Below, piece by piece: positions 36,473 through 45,027 of a stretch of 64,000 nucleotides of DNA. The position numbers and the translations under genes were made by a program. The stretch lies in the NCBI GenBank assembly GCA_025916675.1, contig CP098402.1, positions 2,661,205-2,725,204 on the forward strand. The letters are read 5' to 3'. The notes beneath the pieces are model-generated. The model saw nothing but the letters and a program-made list of their open reading frames with translations. It ran no database searches and was not told the origin of the DNA. The stretch's first letter is position 1; each line of letters begins with the position of its first letter. The stretch comes from Phycisphaera sp. GTDB lineage: Bacteria > Planctomycetota > Phycisphaerae > Phycisphaerales > UBA1924.

Positions 36473-37837
36473 TCACGCTCCGGCCTTCGCCGTGGCGTTC
36501 TCGCGTTCCGCCTTGCCACCGGTGAACTGCTCCCACCGCGTCACGATCACGTCGCAATACAACGGGTCCAGCTCCATCAGCAGCGCCCGCCGCTGGGTCT
36601 GCTCGGCGGCGATGAGCGTCGAGCCGCTGCCACCAAACAGATCGAGGACGCGCTCGCCGGGGCGCGACGAGCACTGCATCGCGCGGACCGCCAGCTCGGC
36701 GGGCTTCTCGGTCAGGTGCACCATGCTCTGGGGGTTGACCTTCTTGACCTGCCACACGTCGGGCACGTTGTTCGGCCCGAGGAACACGTGGGCTGCGCCC
36801 TCGCGCCAGCCGTAGAAGCACCACTCGTGGTCGCCCATGAAGTCCTTGCGGCTGATCACCGGGTGCATCTTGTGCCAGATGATCTGCTGGGCGAACTTCA
36901 GGCCCGCAGCGTCCAACGCGCTGGGGTAGTTGGCGATGTTCGCGTAGCCGCCCCAGATGTAGAACGCGCGGCCGGGCTCGAGCGCGTCGGCTGCGTTGTG
37001 GAACCACGCCATGAGCAGCCGATCGAACTCCTCCCCGCTCACGAAGTCGTTGGCCAGCGGCCGGTCCTTGGCCCGCAGCTTGGCCGTCGTGCCGCTCGTA
37101 GGCCCGGCCTTGCCCTTCGCATCCAGGCCGCGCCCGCGCTTGGTCTTGCCCTGCTTCTGGGGCGCGAAGTTGGTCTGCCCGGTGACGAACGCGTTCTTGC
37201 TGCGCGGCTGGACCGCCACGTTGTAGGGCGGGTCGGTGTTGACCAACTGCACGGGCTCGCCATCGAGCAAGCGTTGGACGTCGTCTGCGTTCGACGAGTC
37301 GCCGCATAGCAGCCGGTGCTCGCCGAGGATCCACAGGTCGCCGGGCTGAGTGATCGCCTCGTCGGGCGGCTCGGGCACGCTGTCGGCCTCGCCCTCACCC
37401 TCGGCCACCTCGGGCTCGAGCAGCTTGTGCAGCTCGCGCTCGGCGAAGCCCAGCAGGTTCCAGTCCAAGCCGATCTCTTGCAGGCCAGAGAGCTCGAGCG
37501 GCAACAGCTCCAGGTCCCACTCGCTCAGCTCGGCGGTGCGGTTGTCGGCGATGCGGTAGGCCTTGGCCTGCTCGGGCGTCAGGTCCGCCGCGACGTGCAC
37601 GGGCGCCTCGGCCAGCCCGAGCGACTGGGCCGCCTTCCACCGCGTGTGCCCGCAGACGATCACGCCATCGCCGTCTACCACGATCGGCTGGCGAAAGCCG
37701 AAGCGCGTGATGCTCTCGGCCACCGCCGCGACGGCCTGGTCGTTCACGCGCGGGTTGCGCTCGTACGGAACGATGTCCGCCAGCCTCCGCATCTCGATCG
37801 CCAGCCCCGCCTTCGATCCACTCGCCACCTTCGTCAT
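36473..37837 (-). CDS. ParB/Srx-domain fused DNA methyltransferase (phage type)
   Basis: 454 aa. Residues 15-110 are a ParB-like nuclease/sulfiredoxin fold: IVPYERNPRVNDQAVAAV, IVVDGDGVIVCGHTRWKAA, then LTPEQAKAYRIADNRT. The methyltransferase follows, with motif IV DPPY near 210, a variable middle region, and motif I FGGSGSTLIAAEQ near 410. The order (IV before I) marks a beta-class N6-adenine or N4-cytosine methyltransferase. Such fusions are frequent in phages and integrated elements and methylate without a cognate nuclease, often to protect phage DNA. Last gene but one in the minus-strand module. Confidence 0.9.
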   Translation of the reverse strand: MTKVASGSKAGLAIEMRRLADIVPYERNPRVNDQAVAAVAESITRFGFRQPIVVDGDGVIVCGHTRWKAAQSLGLAEAPVHVAADLTPEQAKAYRIADNRTAELSEWDLELLPLELSGLQEIGLDWNLLGFAERELHKLLEPEVAEGEGEADSVPEPPDEAITQPGDLWILGEHRLLCGDSSNADDVQRLLDGEPVQLVNTDPPYNVAVQPRSKNAFVTGQTNFAPQKQGKTKRGRGLDAKGKAGPTSGTTAKLRAKDRPLANDFVSGEEFDRLLMAWFHNAADALEPGRAFYIWGGYANIANYPSALDAAGLKFAQQIIWHKMHPVISRKDFMGDHEWCFYGWREGAAHVFLGPNNVPDVWQVKKVNPQSMVHLTEKPAELAVRAMQCSSRPGERVLDLFGGSGSTLIAAEQTQRRALLMELDPLYCDVIVTRWEQFTGGKAERENATAKAGA

Positions 37838-38152
37838 TGTCCACGCTCCTTGGCGCCTCGCGCCGTGTGTTCGGTCCGTTGCCCGCTTGCCCGCCCGTTG
37901 GCCCGTCGTGGGCCCGTGTCGCGTTGGGTGGCCGAGGTTGGGGTGTCGCCGCCTCTAGGCGCCCTCGGCCGCACGCGGGCACGACGGGCGGAAGTCTGAA
38001 AGAGGGGAGAATCCCTAGAGATATGAAAGAGAGAGATACTTCTTTCACTTTCTTCAACCTTGTTCCTCTGCGCACCTTCTCCCCCCGCTTCCCTTCTCTC
38101 TGTAACACCCAGAGAAAGAAGTGAAAGATGTGAAGGAAGCCCCTGGCGCTGC
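37838..38152. other. Purine/pyrimidine-biased intergenic region with paired segments
   Basis: 315 bp between the prim-pol and ParB-methyltransferase genes, with no convincing gene. The half next to prim-pol is strongly purine-rich on the minus strand. CTTCTTTCACTTTCTTC (38038-38054) is an imperfect inverted match (14/17) to GAAAGAAGTGAAAGATG (38114-38130). Inside it TTCTCT and AGAGAA (38095-38117 area) can pair around GTAACACCC. A structured transcript or terminator between the two genes is possible. Confidence 0.4.
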
Positions 38153-40285
38153 TTATGGAAGGGCATAGACCACCTTCCTTCTGCCCTTGGTGGGCTCGGC
38201 CCGCTCGACAAGCTGCCCGGTCTCCAGCAGGTTGTCGATGACCTCCTGCCGCTCGCGCTGGGTCAGGGCCTGCGTGCGGCGGCACAGCTCGCTGCGGCCG
38301 AGCTCTCCGCCCATCTCGCGCACGACGCGCAGCACCCGCTTCTGCCTCGCGTCGAAGACGCCCTCGGACACCCACTGCCCCGCAACATGCAGCAGCCGCA
38401 GCGTCAGGTGCTCGCTCAGGCCGCACGCCCACCGCGCGGCGGGCGCGTCGATCACCGCGTTCTCGCGGTCGGCCGAGCACGCGTGCAGCAGGGCCAGCCG
38501 GCAGGCCTTCTCCTCGGCCCGCGCCCACGCCGCTGACACGCTGCCCGGGGCGCCCTCCATGCGGGCGTCGACGGTCTTGGCCAGCGCGTCGAAGACCGCG
38601 CGGGCCTCCTTGGTCGTCTCGACCAGGCGTGGCTGTGGGTGCTCGCGGGCCAGGTTCCCGCCGGGGATGTGCTCGTGCCACCACCGGGCCGCCTCGACCA
38701 CCGTCGCGGGCGCGTCGCGCTGCGTGGCCCAGCGGCGCGCCGGCCGCTCGTCGGTCTCGAAGACCAGCAGACGCGCCGCGAAGCCGTCGGCCAGGCTCTC
38801 GGTGGTCAGCGACTGGTAGAAGTGCTCGAAGACCGTCGTGCCGTAGACCACCACGCACGGCTGGTCGATGACCTTATTGCGCTTGGGGTCGGCGTAGGCC
38901 TTGCCGCGGTACACCGTGTCGGCGCTCGAGTACAGCTTCATGAGCGCCGTCAGCACGTTGTACAGGTGCGGGGCCCGCTTGGGGTCGCCGATGGTTCGCA
39001 GGAAGCGGCCGAACTCGTCCATCTGGAAGAGCACCGCCGGCTGGGCCTCGACGGCACTGAACAAACCGGCGTCCGAGGCCAGGTCCTCGTTGCCTTCCAG
39101 CTCGATCGCGCCGGCCTCAAAGAGGATCGCCTTGTTGACCTTGCGGGCGTGGTCCTTGCCCGCGCCCGAGTCGGCCACGCCCACGGCGTAGAGGTTCGTG
39201 CGGTTGCCCAGGGCGTCGCGCACCTTGCGCGCGGTCAGTACGGCTTGCAGGCACAGCGCCCCGGCCAGGGCCAGCACCGGCTGGGGCCGCTTGGCGGTCT
39301 CGAGGTTGAATCGCACGACGTCGCCCACGAAGCCGGGCACATCGAGCAGGTGCTCGGGGATCGGGCCGGGGTCGGCGTGGACGATATGACGCGGCGTTGC
39401 CGTGAGCGCAGACAAGTCAACCGCAGTATGCAGCTCGTCGCGCTTCGCCTCCAGCAGCCACCCACGTGGGCGCTCGTGCGGCTTGCTCGCTGCGTCGTCG
39501 ACCTTGTGGCGTAGCTCGCGCTCGCTCCACGGCGGCTCGCACCTCGGGTTGTACCGAGTGGCCAGCAGTTGTAGCGCCACATCGGGCGAGAGCGCGAAAC
39601 CATGGACGAGCGCGGTGGCCGCCGCGTAGGTCTGGTTGTGTCCGCCGCTACCGGCGATGGCGGGGGGCATGGCGTCGAGGTACGCGGCCGCGCGACGCTC
39701 GATCTCGTCGCGCGACGTGATGATGCAGGGCGCGCTGCGTGCCGGCTCGATGGTGCTGCGCCTCTCACGCACCGCGTCCGCCAGCGCCCGCACGCACGCG
39801 GCCAGCATCGCCGCGGGCACGACCGCCGGCTCGCCCTCGAGCACGTCGTACCACCCGCCGCTGGGGTGGACGCTGGGGCCGACGACGGTCTGACACCCGG
39901 TTGATCGCAGCTCGACGATCATGGTGCCATCGGCGTCCGTGTGCTTGGTCGTCGCCGCGCCCTCGGAGACATACCAGCGATGCGAGCCAGGCCGGCCCTC
40001 GCGCCCCGTCACCGCGTTTGTCGCAGGCAGGTACTGGTCCGCCAGCTCGACCGCCTCGTCGCAGTCCAGGTCGACGTCCACCAGCCAGCCGCTGGGCTCG
40101 CCGAGGATCAGGCCGATGTTGCACTCGCCCTGGAAGTGCGACGCGAGTTCGTGTTCGTCCAGTCGCAGCGCGGGCCAGCCCTTGAGCGTCGGGGCCTTCG
40201 CGCCCGCGGCGATCGGCAAGACCCGCCAGCTGCGACGCGTGTACGTGACGGCGGCCTCCAACGAGCTGGGAAGCGTGGCAGCCAT
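38153..40285 (-). CDS. Prim-pol/DUF3987-type replication protein
   Basis: 710 aa from ATG 40285, sharing one base with the helicase stop (TGATG). Residues 10-170 are a bifunctional primase-polymerase domain: WRVLPIAAGAKAP, GLILGEPSGWLVDVDLD with the Asp-x-Asp metal pair, and SHRWYV. A helical primase-C-like segment follows (GGHNQTYAAATALVHGFAL). From about 320 comes a DUF3987-type ATPase, with GVADSGAGKDHARKV in place of a standard Walker A: the residue after GK is Asp, not Ser/Thr. FQMDEFGRFL resembles Walker B. The C-terminus has a winged-helix pattern (GELGRSELCRRTQALT). It should initiate or prime element replication. Confidence 0.82.
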   Translation of the reverse strand: MAATLPSSLEAAVTYTRRSWRVLPIAAGAKAPTLKGWPALRLDEHELASHFQGECNIGLILGEPSGWLVDVDLDCDEAVELADQYLPATNAVTGREGRPGSHRWYVSEGAATTKHTDADGTMIVELRSTGCQTVVGPSVHPSGGWYDVLEGEPAVVPAAMLAACVRALADAVRERRSTIEPARSAPCIITSRDEIERRAAAYLDAMPPAIAGSGGHNQTYAAATALVHGFALSPDVALQLLATRYNPRCEPPWSERELRHKVDDAASKPHERPRGWLLEAKRDELHTAVDLSALTATPRHIVHADPGPIPEHLLDVPGFVGDVVRFNLETAKRPQPVLALAGALCLQAVLTARKVRDALGNRTNLYAVGVADSGAGKDHARKVNKAILFEAGAIELEGNEDLASDAGLFSAVEAQPAVLFQMDEFGRFLRTIGDPKRAPHLYNVLTALMKLYSSADTVYRGKAYADPKRNKVIDQPCVVVYGTTVFEHFYQSLTTESLADGFAARLLVFETDERPARRWATQRDAPATVVEAARWWHEHIPGGNLAREHPQPRLVETTKEARAVFDALAKTVDARMEGAPGSVSAAWARAEEKACRLALLHACSADRENAVIDAPAARWACGLSEHLTLRLLHVAGQWVSEGVFDARQKRVLRVVREMGGELGRSELCRRTQALTQRERQEVIDNLLETGQLVERAEPTKGRRKVVYALP

Positions 40286-41967
40286 CAGAACGGGATCTCG
40301 TCGTCGGGGATGGCGAGCGCCATCTCGGGCACGGCGTCGGGGTTGTCCAGCCGCTCGGGCTTGGGACCGAGCTCGCATGCGATGATGCGGTCGAACTTCT
40401 CGCCGGCCACGCGGCGCACCGTGATGCGACTCGGCTCGGCCAGGGCACCAGCGTTGGCCAGCTCCACCGCCTCTTCGGCATCGCCCGGCGCGGGCTCGCG
40501 CGAGCGGAGCCGCCACCAATCGACCGACTTCGATCGCGCGTAGCCGTCATGGCCGATCGCGATCCACTCGCTGACGACCTCGGCCAGCGCGATGTGGTAG
40601 TCGACACGCATGGTCGGTGGCGCGTCGGGCTTGCGGCGGCTGTGGTGCACGCGGTAGCTCACCGACTGCACCTCGTGCTCGGCCTCGCTGATCTGGCCCG
40701 TGAGGATGCCCGCGTCGCTCGCGACCACGCCATGTTGTGTGCGCTCGGGCTCAGGGAAGGCGTACCCGCACTCGGGGCAGTCCCTGCAGCCGGTCGCGAC
40801 CAACTCGTTGCACGCGGGGCACTCTTTCGCCGGAGGCAGGCCACCGTTCTGCCCGGGCCGCTTCGCTGAGAGCGCATCGACCGGGCCGTGCCGCAGCACG
40901 TTGCCCGCGAAGTCGAGCACCAGGCAGTCGGCCTTGCCCGGCGATAGGCGAAACCCCCGCCCGACCATCTGGTAGTACAGCCCGCAGCTCATCGTCGGCC
41001 GCAGCAGGGCGACGCAATCGACGTGCGGGGCGTCGAAACCCGTGGTCAGCATGTTCACGTTGGCGAGGTAGCGCAAATCACCCGATCGAAACCGCCCGAT
41101 CAGCCCGTCGCGCTCGGCCGGGGGCGTCTTCGAGCACACGAAGCCGCACTCGATGCCGTGGCGTTCGGCCAGTTTTCGGGCGACGTGGCGCCCGTGCCGC
41201 ACGCCGCTGGCGAAGATGAGCGTCGCGTGGCGGTCCTTCGTGCACTCGGCGATCTCGGCGCACGCGCCTTGGACGAGCGACGCCTCGTCCATCATCGCCT
41301 CCGTCTCGCCCGCGATGAACTCCCCGCCGCGCATGTGCAACGAGCCAAGGTCCGCCCGCGTCGTGCCGGCGCGCGTGCGGAGCGGCGAGAGGAAGCCATC
41401 GCGGATCAGCTCCGCGACCCCGACCTCGTAGCACACGTCGCTGAGCACGTGGCCGTCCCCGCACAAGGGCCCACCCTTCAAGCGATACGGCGTGGCGGTC
41501 AGTCCGACGACACGGGCGTGCGGGCAGTTGGCTTTGAGGTCGCTCAGGAACCGCCGGTACATCCCCTCGTCGGCGTGGGGAACCATGTGGGCCTCGTCGA
41601 TGAGCACCAGGTCGATCGGCCCGCCCTCGGTCACCAGCTCGCACGCGCGGCCCCACACGCTCTGGATGCCTGCGACGGTGATTGGCGCGCTCAAGTCCTT
41701 GCGCTTCAGCCCCGCTGAGTAGATGCCCATGGCCAGCCCGGGCGCGACCTCGTGCATCTTGCCCGCCGCTTGCTCGAGCAGCTCCTTGACGTGTGCCAGG
41801 ATCAGCACGCGGCCGTTCCACTCCTCCGCCACGTCGCGGCAGATCGTCGCGATGACGGGGGTCTTGCCACCGCCGGTGGGGATGACCACGCACGGGTTCC
41901 CATCGCGCTTTTCAAGGAACGCGTACGCCGCGTCGATCGCCTCGCGCTGGTAGGGGCGCAGCTCCAT
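40285..41967 (-). CDS. SF2 DEAD/DEAH-box helicase (phage type)
   Basis: 560 aa. Motif Q/I: LRPYQREAIDAAYAFL and PTGGGKTPVIA (residues 30-40); motif II DEAH near 125; motif III LTATPYR; motif VI QMVGRGFRLSPGK. A zinc-ribbon-like segment, CPACNELVATGCRDCPECG, follows near 390. A C-terminal region of unknown function contains VSYRVHHSRRKPDAPPTM. Such helicases unwind replication or recombination intermediates in phage genomes. It is coupled on both sides: its ATG shares a base with the RusA stop and its stop with the prim-pol ATG. Confidence 0.9.
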   Translation of the reverse strand: MELRPYQREAIDAAYAFLEKRDGNPCVVIPTGGGKTPVIATICRDVAEEWNGRVLILAHVKELLEQAAGKMHEVAPGLAMGIYSAGLKRKDLSAPITVAGIQSVWGRACELVTEGGPIDLVLIDEAHMVPHADEGMYRRFLSDLKANCPHARVVGLTATPYRLKGGPLCGDGHVLSDVCYEVGVAELIRDGFLSPLRTRAGTTRADLGSLHMRGGEFIAGETEAMMDEASLVQGACAEIAECTKDRHATLIFASGVRHGRHVARKLAERHGIECGFVCSKTPPAERDGLIGRFRSGDLRYLANVNMLTTGFDAPHVDCVALLRPTMSCGLYYQMVGRGFRLSPGKADCLVLDFAGNVLRHGPVDALSAKRPGQNGGLPPAKECPACNELVATGCRDCPECGYAFPEPERTQHGVVASDAGILTGQISEAEHEVQSVSYRVHHSRRKPDAPPTMRVDYHIALAEVVSEWIAIGHDGYARSKSVDWWRLRSREPAPGDAEEAVELANAGALAEPSRITVRRVAGEKFDRIIACELGPKPERLDNPDAVPEMALAIPDDEIPF

Positions 41968-42344
41968 CAGCCGATTCCCTCCACGGTCACGAGCACGAGG
42001 CCGCCCTTGACCACCTCGCCGCGCAAAGCTTCGAGTTCGTCTATCTGCGCATCGTCGCGGTACGCCCCGCCCGGCTGGGCCAGCGCGTCGAGCAGGGCCT
42101 TGAGGACGTTGTCCAGGTCGCGGCGACGGCGGTCCGGCGGGTGGACCACGATGCGCACCGCCACGCGGCCGTCGAACCGGCGGACGTGCGCGAACGCCAG
42201 CTCGGCGGCGACCTGCGTGCGGAACCGCCGGCCCCGGGCGCTCACGATCGTGCGTGAGCCCGCCCGCCGCCAGTAGTGGTTCACACTCGGCGGGTAGGGA
42301 AGCCTCAGCTCGATGGACCGGCTCGGCTCACTGGTCCGACTCAC
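41967..42344 (-). CDS. rusA: RusA-family Holliday-junction resolvase
   Basis: 125 aa from GTG 42344, a 4-bp GTGA overlap with the DUF669 gene. RusA landmarks: LRLPYPPSVNHYWRR near the start, VRIVVHPPDRRRRDLDNVLK with the paired catalytic Asp residues in DLDN, then KALLDALAQPGGAYRDDAQID with the further conserved Asp residues in DD (both split here). It cuts four-way junctions in phage recombination or packaging. Length and motif order are normal. Confidence 0.9.
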   Translation of the reverse strand: MSRTSEPSRSIELRLPYPPSVNHYWRRAGSRTIVSARGRRFRTQVAAELAFAHVRRFDGRVAVRIVVHPPDRRRRDLDNVLKALLDALAQPGGAYRDDAQIDELEALRGEVVKGGLVLVTVEGIG

Positions 42345-42802
42345 TTGCGCCACGGCACGCCGCCCCCGGTGCTCGAGGCCGTGTTGGCCGGTGCGGTGTG
42401 CGAGCCGCCACGCTTGGCGTAGCCCTTCACCGTGTTGGTGATCTCGCCGGTGTCGTTGCGCTTCGTGCACGCGACCCTCACCAGCACCGGGACGTTGTGC
42501 AGCTCGGCCGAGTCGCGCGGCCGCGTCACGCCCACGGCCGTACACAGGCTGGCCAGCGACGACTTTGCGATCGCCACCGTGCGCTCGTTCGGATGCTCGA
42601 GCACGAAGCGGTCCCACAGCTTGCGGCCCTTGTGCTCGCCCTCGAGCACCTCCAGCTCGACCTGCAGGTACTTCCCGTCGCCCTTTTTGGTCGGCTTCAT
42701 CTGCGAGTCCACCGCGGCACACAGGTACTGCCCCGCGGGCAGGGGCGCGAAGTTGCCGGCGGGCTCCACTTGCGTCGCGTCGAATCCGTTCAGGTCTGCC
42801 AT
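42341..42802 (-). CDS. DUF669 phage protein, ssDNA-binding-like
   Basis: 153 aa. Begins MADLNGFDATQVEPAGNF and has LPAGQYLCAAVDSQMKPTKKGDG (split), YLQVELEVLEGEHKGRKLWDRF and AIAKSSLASLCTAVG, matching DUF669 proteins of phages, which sit beside recombination genes and probably bind single-stranded DNA. The C-terminal 20 residues are Gly/Ser/Thr-rich, then VPWRK. It lies between the Sak4-like ATPase and RusA genes, a standard place for this family. Confidence 0.85.
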   Translation of the reverse strand: MADLNGFDATQVEPAGNFAPLPAGQYLCAAVDSQMKPTKKGDGKYLQVELEVLEGEHKGRKLWDRFVLEHPNERTVAIAKSSLASLCTAVGVTRPRDSAELHNVPVLVRVACTKRNDTGEITNTVKGYAKRGGSHTAPANTASSTGGGVPWRK

Positions 42803-42893
42803 GGTCGTGTCCTCTGTATTGCGTGCGGTCGGACGCCGGTGCGCGCCCGAATGCGTCGGTGCGCACCGGCCAACCGGTTCGCAAGTGCTTGCG

Positions 42894-43685
42894 TCAGTCG
42901 GTGTTGGGTCCGGTCTCGTTTTGTTCGTTGGTGTCGATGTCGGGCGCCTCGCCGCGCGCGTACGCCCGGTAGACGCGCTCGTCGAGCGGGATCTCGTCGG
43001 GCAGGTTCAGCCGGTTCTTCGCCAGGTGGCTGGGCCGCTCGGTGGTCTTGAGCACCCGCTCCCCCTGACCGATGGCCTGAACGCGCGTGCGGTCGAAGCC
43101 CTCCTTGGTGGTCTTCGTGTGCACGCGGTACGTGGCGAACAGCACCTCGTCGCACCACTCCTGCACGAGTGCCGACGCGTGGCGATTGAGCCGCGGGCCG
43201 TAGCGGTCGTAGCTCTCGGTCTCGGGGTTGCTGAACTTCTCGATGGCCGCGTGGGCGATCAGCACGACCTGCATGCCGCGCTCGCGGCGCAACGCGTCGA
43301 GCCCGGCCAGTACCTCGCGCCATGGCTCGAGGGCGAACACGTAGCCCTTGCCATAGCCGATGTCCTCGATCGATTGCACCTGCCGATCGCGGCAGACCTT
43401 GGTGTGGATCAGCCGCTCGAGCCAGTCGAGGCTGTCGATGACGATGGTCTTGTAGGTGTGTTCTTCGGTGTAGAGCTCACCGAGAGCGCCGATCACCTGT
43501 TCGAGGTCGGTGGCCAGCGGGAAGCGCGGCGCGTCGATGTCCGCCAGGCCGTCCTCGGTCTGGACGAACACCGGGTCCTCGGCCATCGCCCCGAACGTGC
43601 TCTTGCCGATGCCGTGCGTGCCGTACACAAGCACGCGCCGCGGCATCCGCGTGCGGCCCGTTTCGATGGATTCCAGAAGTCCCAT
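42894..43685 (-). CDS. Sak4-like/AAA_24 phage recombination ATPase
   Basis: 263 aa from ATG 43685 with AAGGAG upstream. Walker A is YGTHGIGKSTFGAMA near residue 21. Next come EDPVFVQTEDGLADID, Walker B-like YKTIVIDSLDWLERLIH and GMQVVLIAHAAIEKFSNPET, all typical of AAA_24 nucleotide-binding proteins. The family includes the Rad51/RecA-like Sak4 recombinases that anneal or exchange strands during phage replication. Flanked by the RecE-like nuclease and DUF669, as in other phage recombination cassettes. Confidence 0.87.
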   Translation of the reverse strand: MGLLESIETGRTRMPRRVLVYGTHGIGKSTFGAMAEDPVFVQTEDGLADIDAPRFPLATDLEQVIGALGELYTEEHTYKTIVIDSLDWLERLIHTKVCRDRQVQSIEDIGYGKGYVFALEPWREVLAGLDALRRERGMQVVLIAHAAIEKFSNPETESYDRYGPRLNRHASALVQEWCDEVLFATYRVHTKTTKEGFDRTRVQAIGQGERVLKTTERPSHLAKNRLNLPDEIPLDERVYRAYARGEAPDIDTNEQNETGPNTD

Positions 43686-43708
43686 GGTGAATCTCCTTGG
43701 TGTGTTGG

Positions 43709-44620
43709 TCAGTTGGTGGGTGTGGGGGTCTGCGCGGTCAGCAGCCGGAGCGACTCGTACCCAGTGGGCCACGCGTCCCGCTCGCGGCAGCGCCTGAGCT
43801 CGGCCATGGCTTGTTCGTTTTCGATCCGCGCCGTCTCCAGCAGCGCCTCGTCGAGCTTCCACACGCCGCAGCGGAAGGGCTCGCGCTTCTCGACGGCGAT
43901 CAGATGCGCCGGCAACGCGTGCCCGCAGGCCCGACGCACGAGCTCGCGGTAGAACGCCAGTTGGTGCGCGTACCCGAACTCGCTGACCTGGGCCTCGAAG
44001 CCGTCCAGGTCCTGGCAGGTCTTGAGGTCGACGATGCCCCGACCCTCGACCGGACTGATCCAATCCAGCCGCCCCTGGCACGCGTGCCCGTCGTACTCGA
44101 CCCGCACCACACCCTCGGCGACCCCGTCGGCCAGCAGCTCGCGGGCGAAGATGTGGTCCTTCACCGCGCCGGCCATCCGCTCGACGATGGCCGCGTCGGT
44201 ATCGCCCAGCACGGCTTTGCCGCAGCGGGCCGCCCACTTTTGGAACGCCTTGGTCGTCGGCCCGAACGGCTCGCCCCTCCTGGGATTCACCGGCCCGCCC
44301 ACCGCGTACTCGTCCCTGTACCGCTCACGGCCCTCGAGCGTCAGCACGTGCGCGGCACGCCCGACGATGTACGCCGAGCGGTCCGGCTCTCGGATCAGCC
44401 CCTGCCGCTTACGCCGGTACAGCAGCGGGCTGCGCCGGAAGTCCCCCAGCGCGTGCGAGCTGAGGTGGTCGCGAGCCTTAGCGTGGTACACCGCTGCGGG
44501 CTCGCGGATGAGGAAGGACAGACAGAGCGAGGCCGGATCGCCCGACGAGCGGTGCCCCTCGGGGCAACGCGGGCAGGGAGGACGCCCGGGCTCGTGCCGG
44601 CGGCAGCAGCGCGAACTCAT
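43709..44620 (-). CDS. RecE-like PD-(D/E)xK exonuclease (DUF3799 type)
   Basis: 303 aa from ATG 44620, overlapping the upstream gene stop (ATGA). The N-terminus is Cys/His-rich (CCRRHEPGRPPCPRCPEGH), which may bind zinc. The nuclease core follows: AYIVGRAAHVLTLEG, then CQGRLDWIS with the catalytic Asp, GIVDLKT with the D-x-K pair, and YAHQLAFYRELV. These are the hallmarks of DUF3799/RecE-type 5'-3' exonucleases. It should resect DNA ends for the Sak4-like ATPase. Length is that of the C-terminal nuclease part of RecE. Confidence 0.85.
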   Translation of the reverse strand: MSSRCCRRHEPGRPPCPRCPEGHRSSGDPASLCLSFLIREPAAVYHAKARDHLSSHALGDFRRSPLLYRRKRQGLIREPDRSAYIVGRAAHVLTLEGRERYRDEYAVGGPVNPRRGEPFGPTTKAFQKWAARCGKAVLGDTDAAIVERMAGAVKDHIFARELLADGVAEGVVRVEYDGHACQGRLDWISPVEGRGIVDLKTCQDLDGFEAQVSEFGYAHQLAFYRELVRRACGHALPAHLIAVEKREPFRCGVWKLDEALLETARIENEQAMAELRRCRERDAWPTGYESLRLLTAQTPTPTN

Positions 44621-44961
44621 CGCACACCCCCACCCTCGTTCCGTGGGCACGAAGTGCATCGAGGCTTGCCGCAAGTGCCGTCGGATCGGGTACAGGTCAC
44701 ACGGCGGATCCTGAAGCCGTCGGCCCCAAGCTCCCGCGTCAGGAACGCAGCGAAGACCCGAGCGACGGCCCGACCCGAGCCGGTCTGGCAATCGAGTAGC
44801 ACCGATGTGGTCGGCGTATCGATGCGATAGCGGACCTCCAGCCGCACGCGGGCCTCGCCGTGCAAGCCTTCGACGGCCAGCACGGCGAGGTGCAGCGTGC
44901 TCTCGATCTCGGCCAGGTCGGCGCCCTGGCCAAACTCGAAGCGGGTGATCGTCTTGTCCAT
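44617..44961 (-). CDS. Small hypothetical protein of the phage recombination module
   Basis: 114 aa from ATG 44961 with GGAGGG upstream. Begins MDKTITRFEFGQGADLAEIE and ends with a Cys-bearing tail (VTCTRSDGTCGKPRCTSCP). It overlaps the RecE-like gene by 4 bp, so it is coupled to it. I do not recognise a family. Its position between sigma factor and nuclease suggests an accessory recombination or regulatory protein. Confidence 0.6.
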   Translation of the reverse strand: MDKTITRFEFGQGADLAEIESTLHLAVLAVEGLHGEARVRLEVRYRIDTPTTSVLLDCQTGSGRAVARVFAAFLTRELGADGFRIRRVTCTRSDGTCGKPRCTSCPRNEGGGVR

Positions 44962-45027
44962 GGCACAGGCCCTCCGGCGGGGTGCTCCCCCACCGTTGAC
45001 CTATGCCATGTGTTGCCGGGGTGCGCG

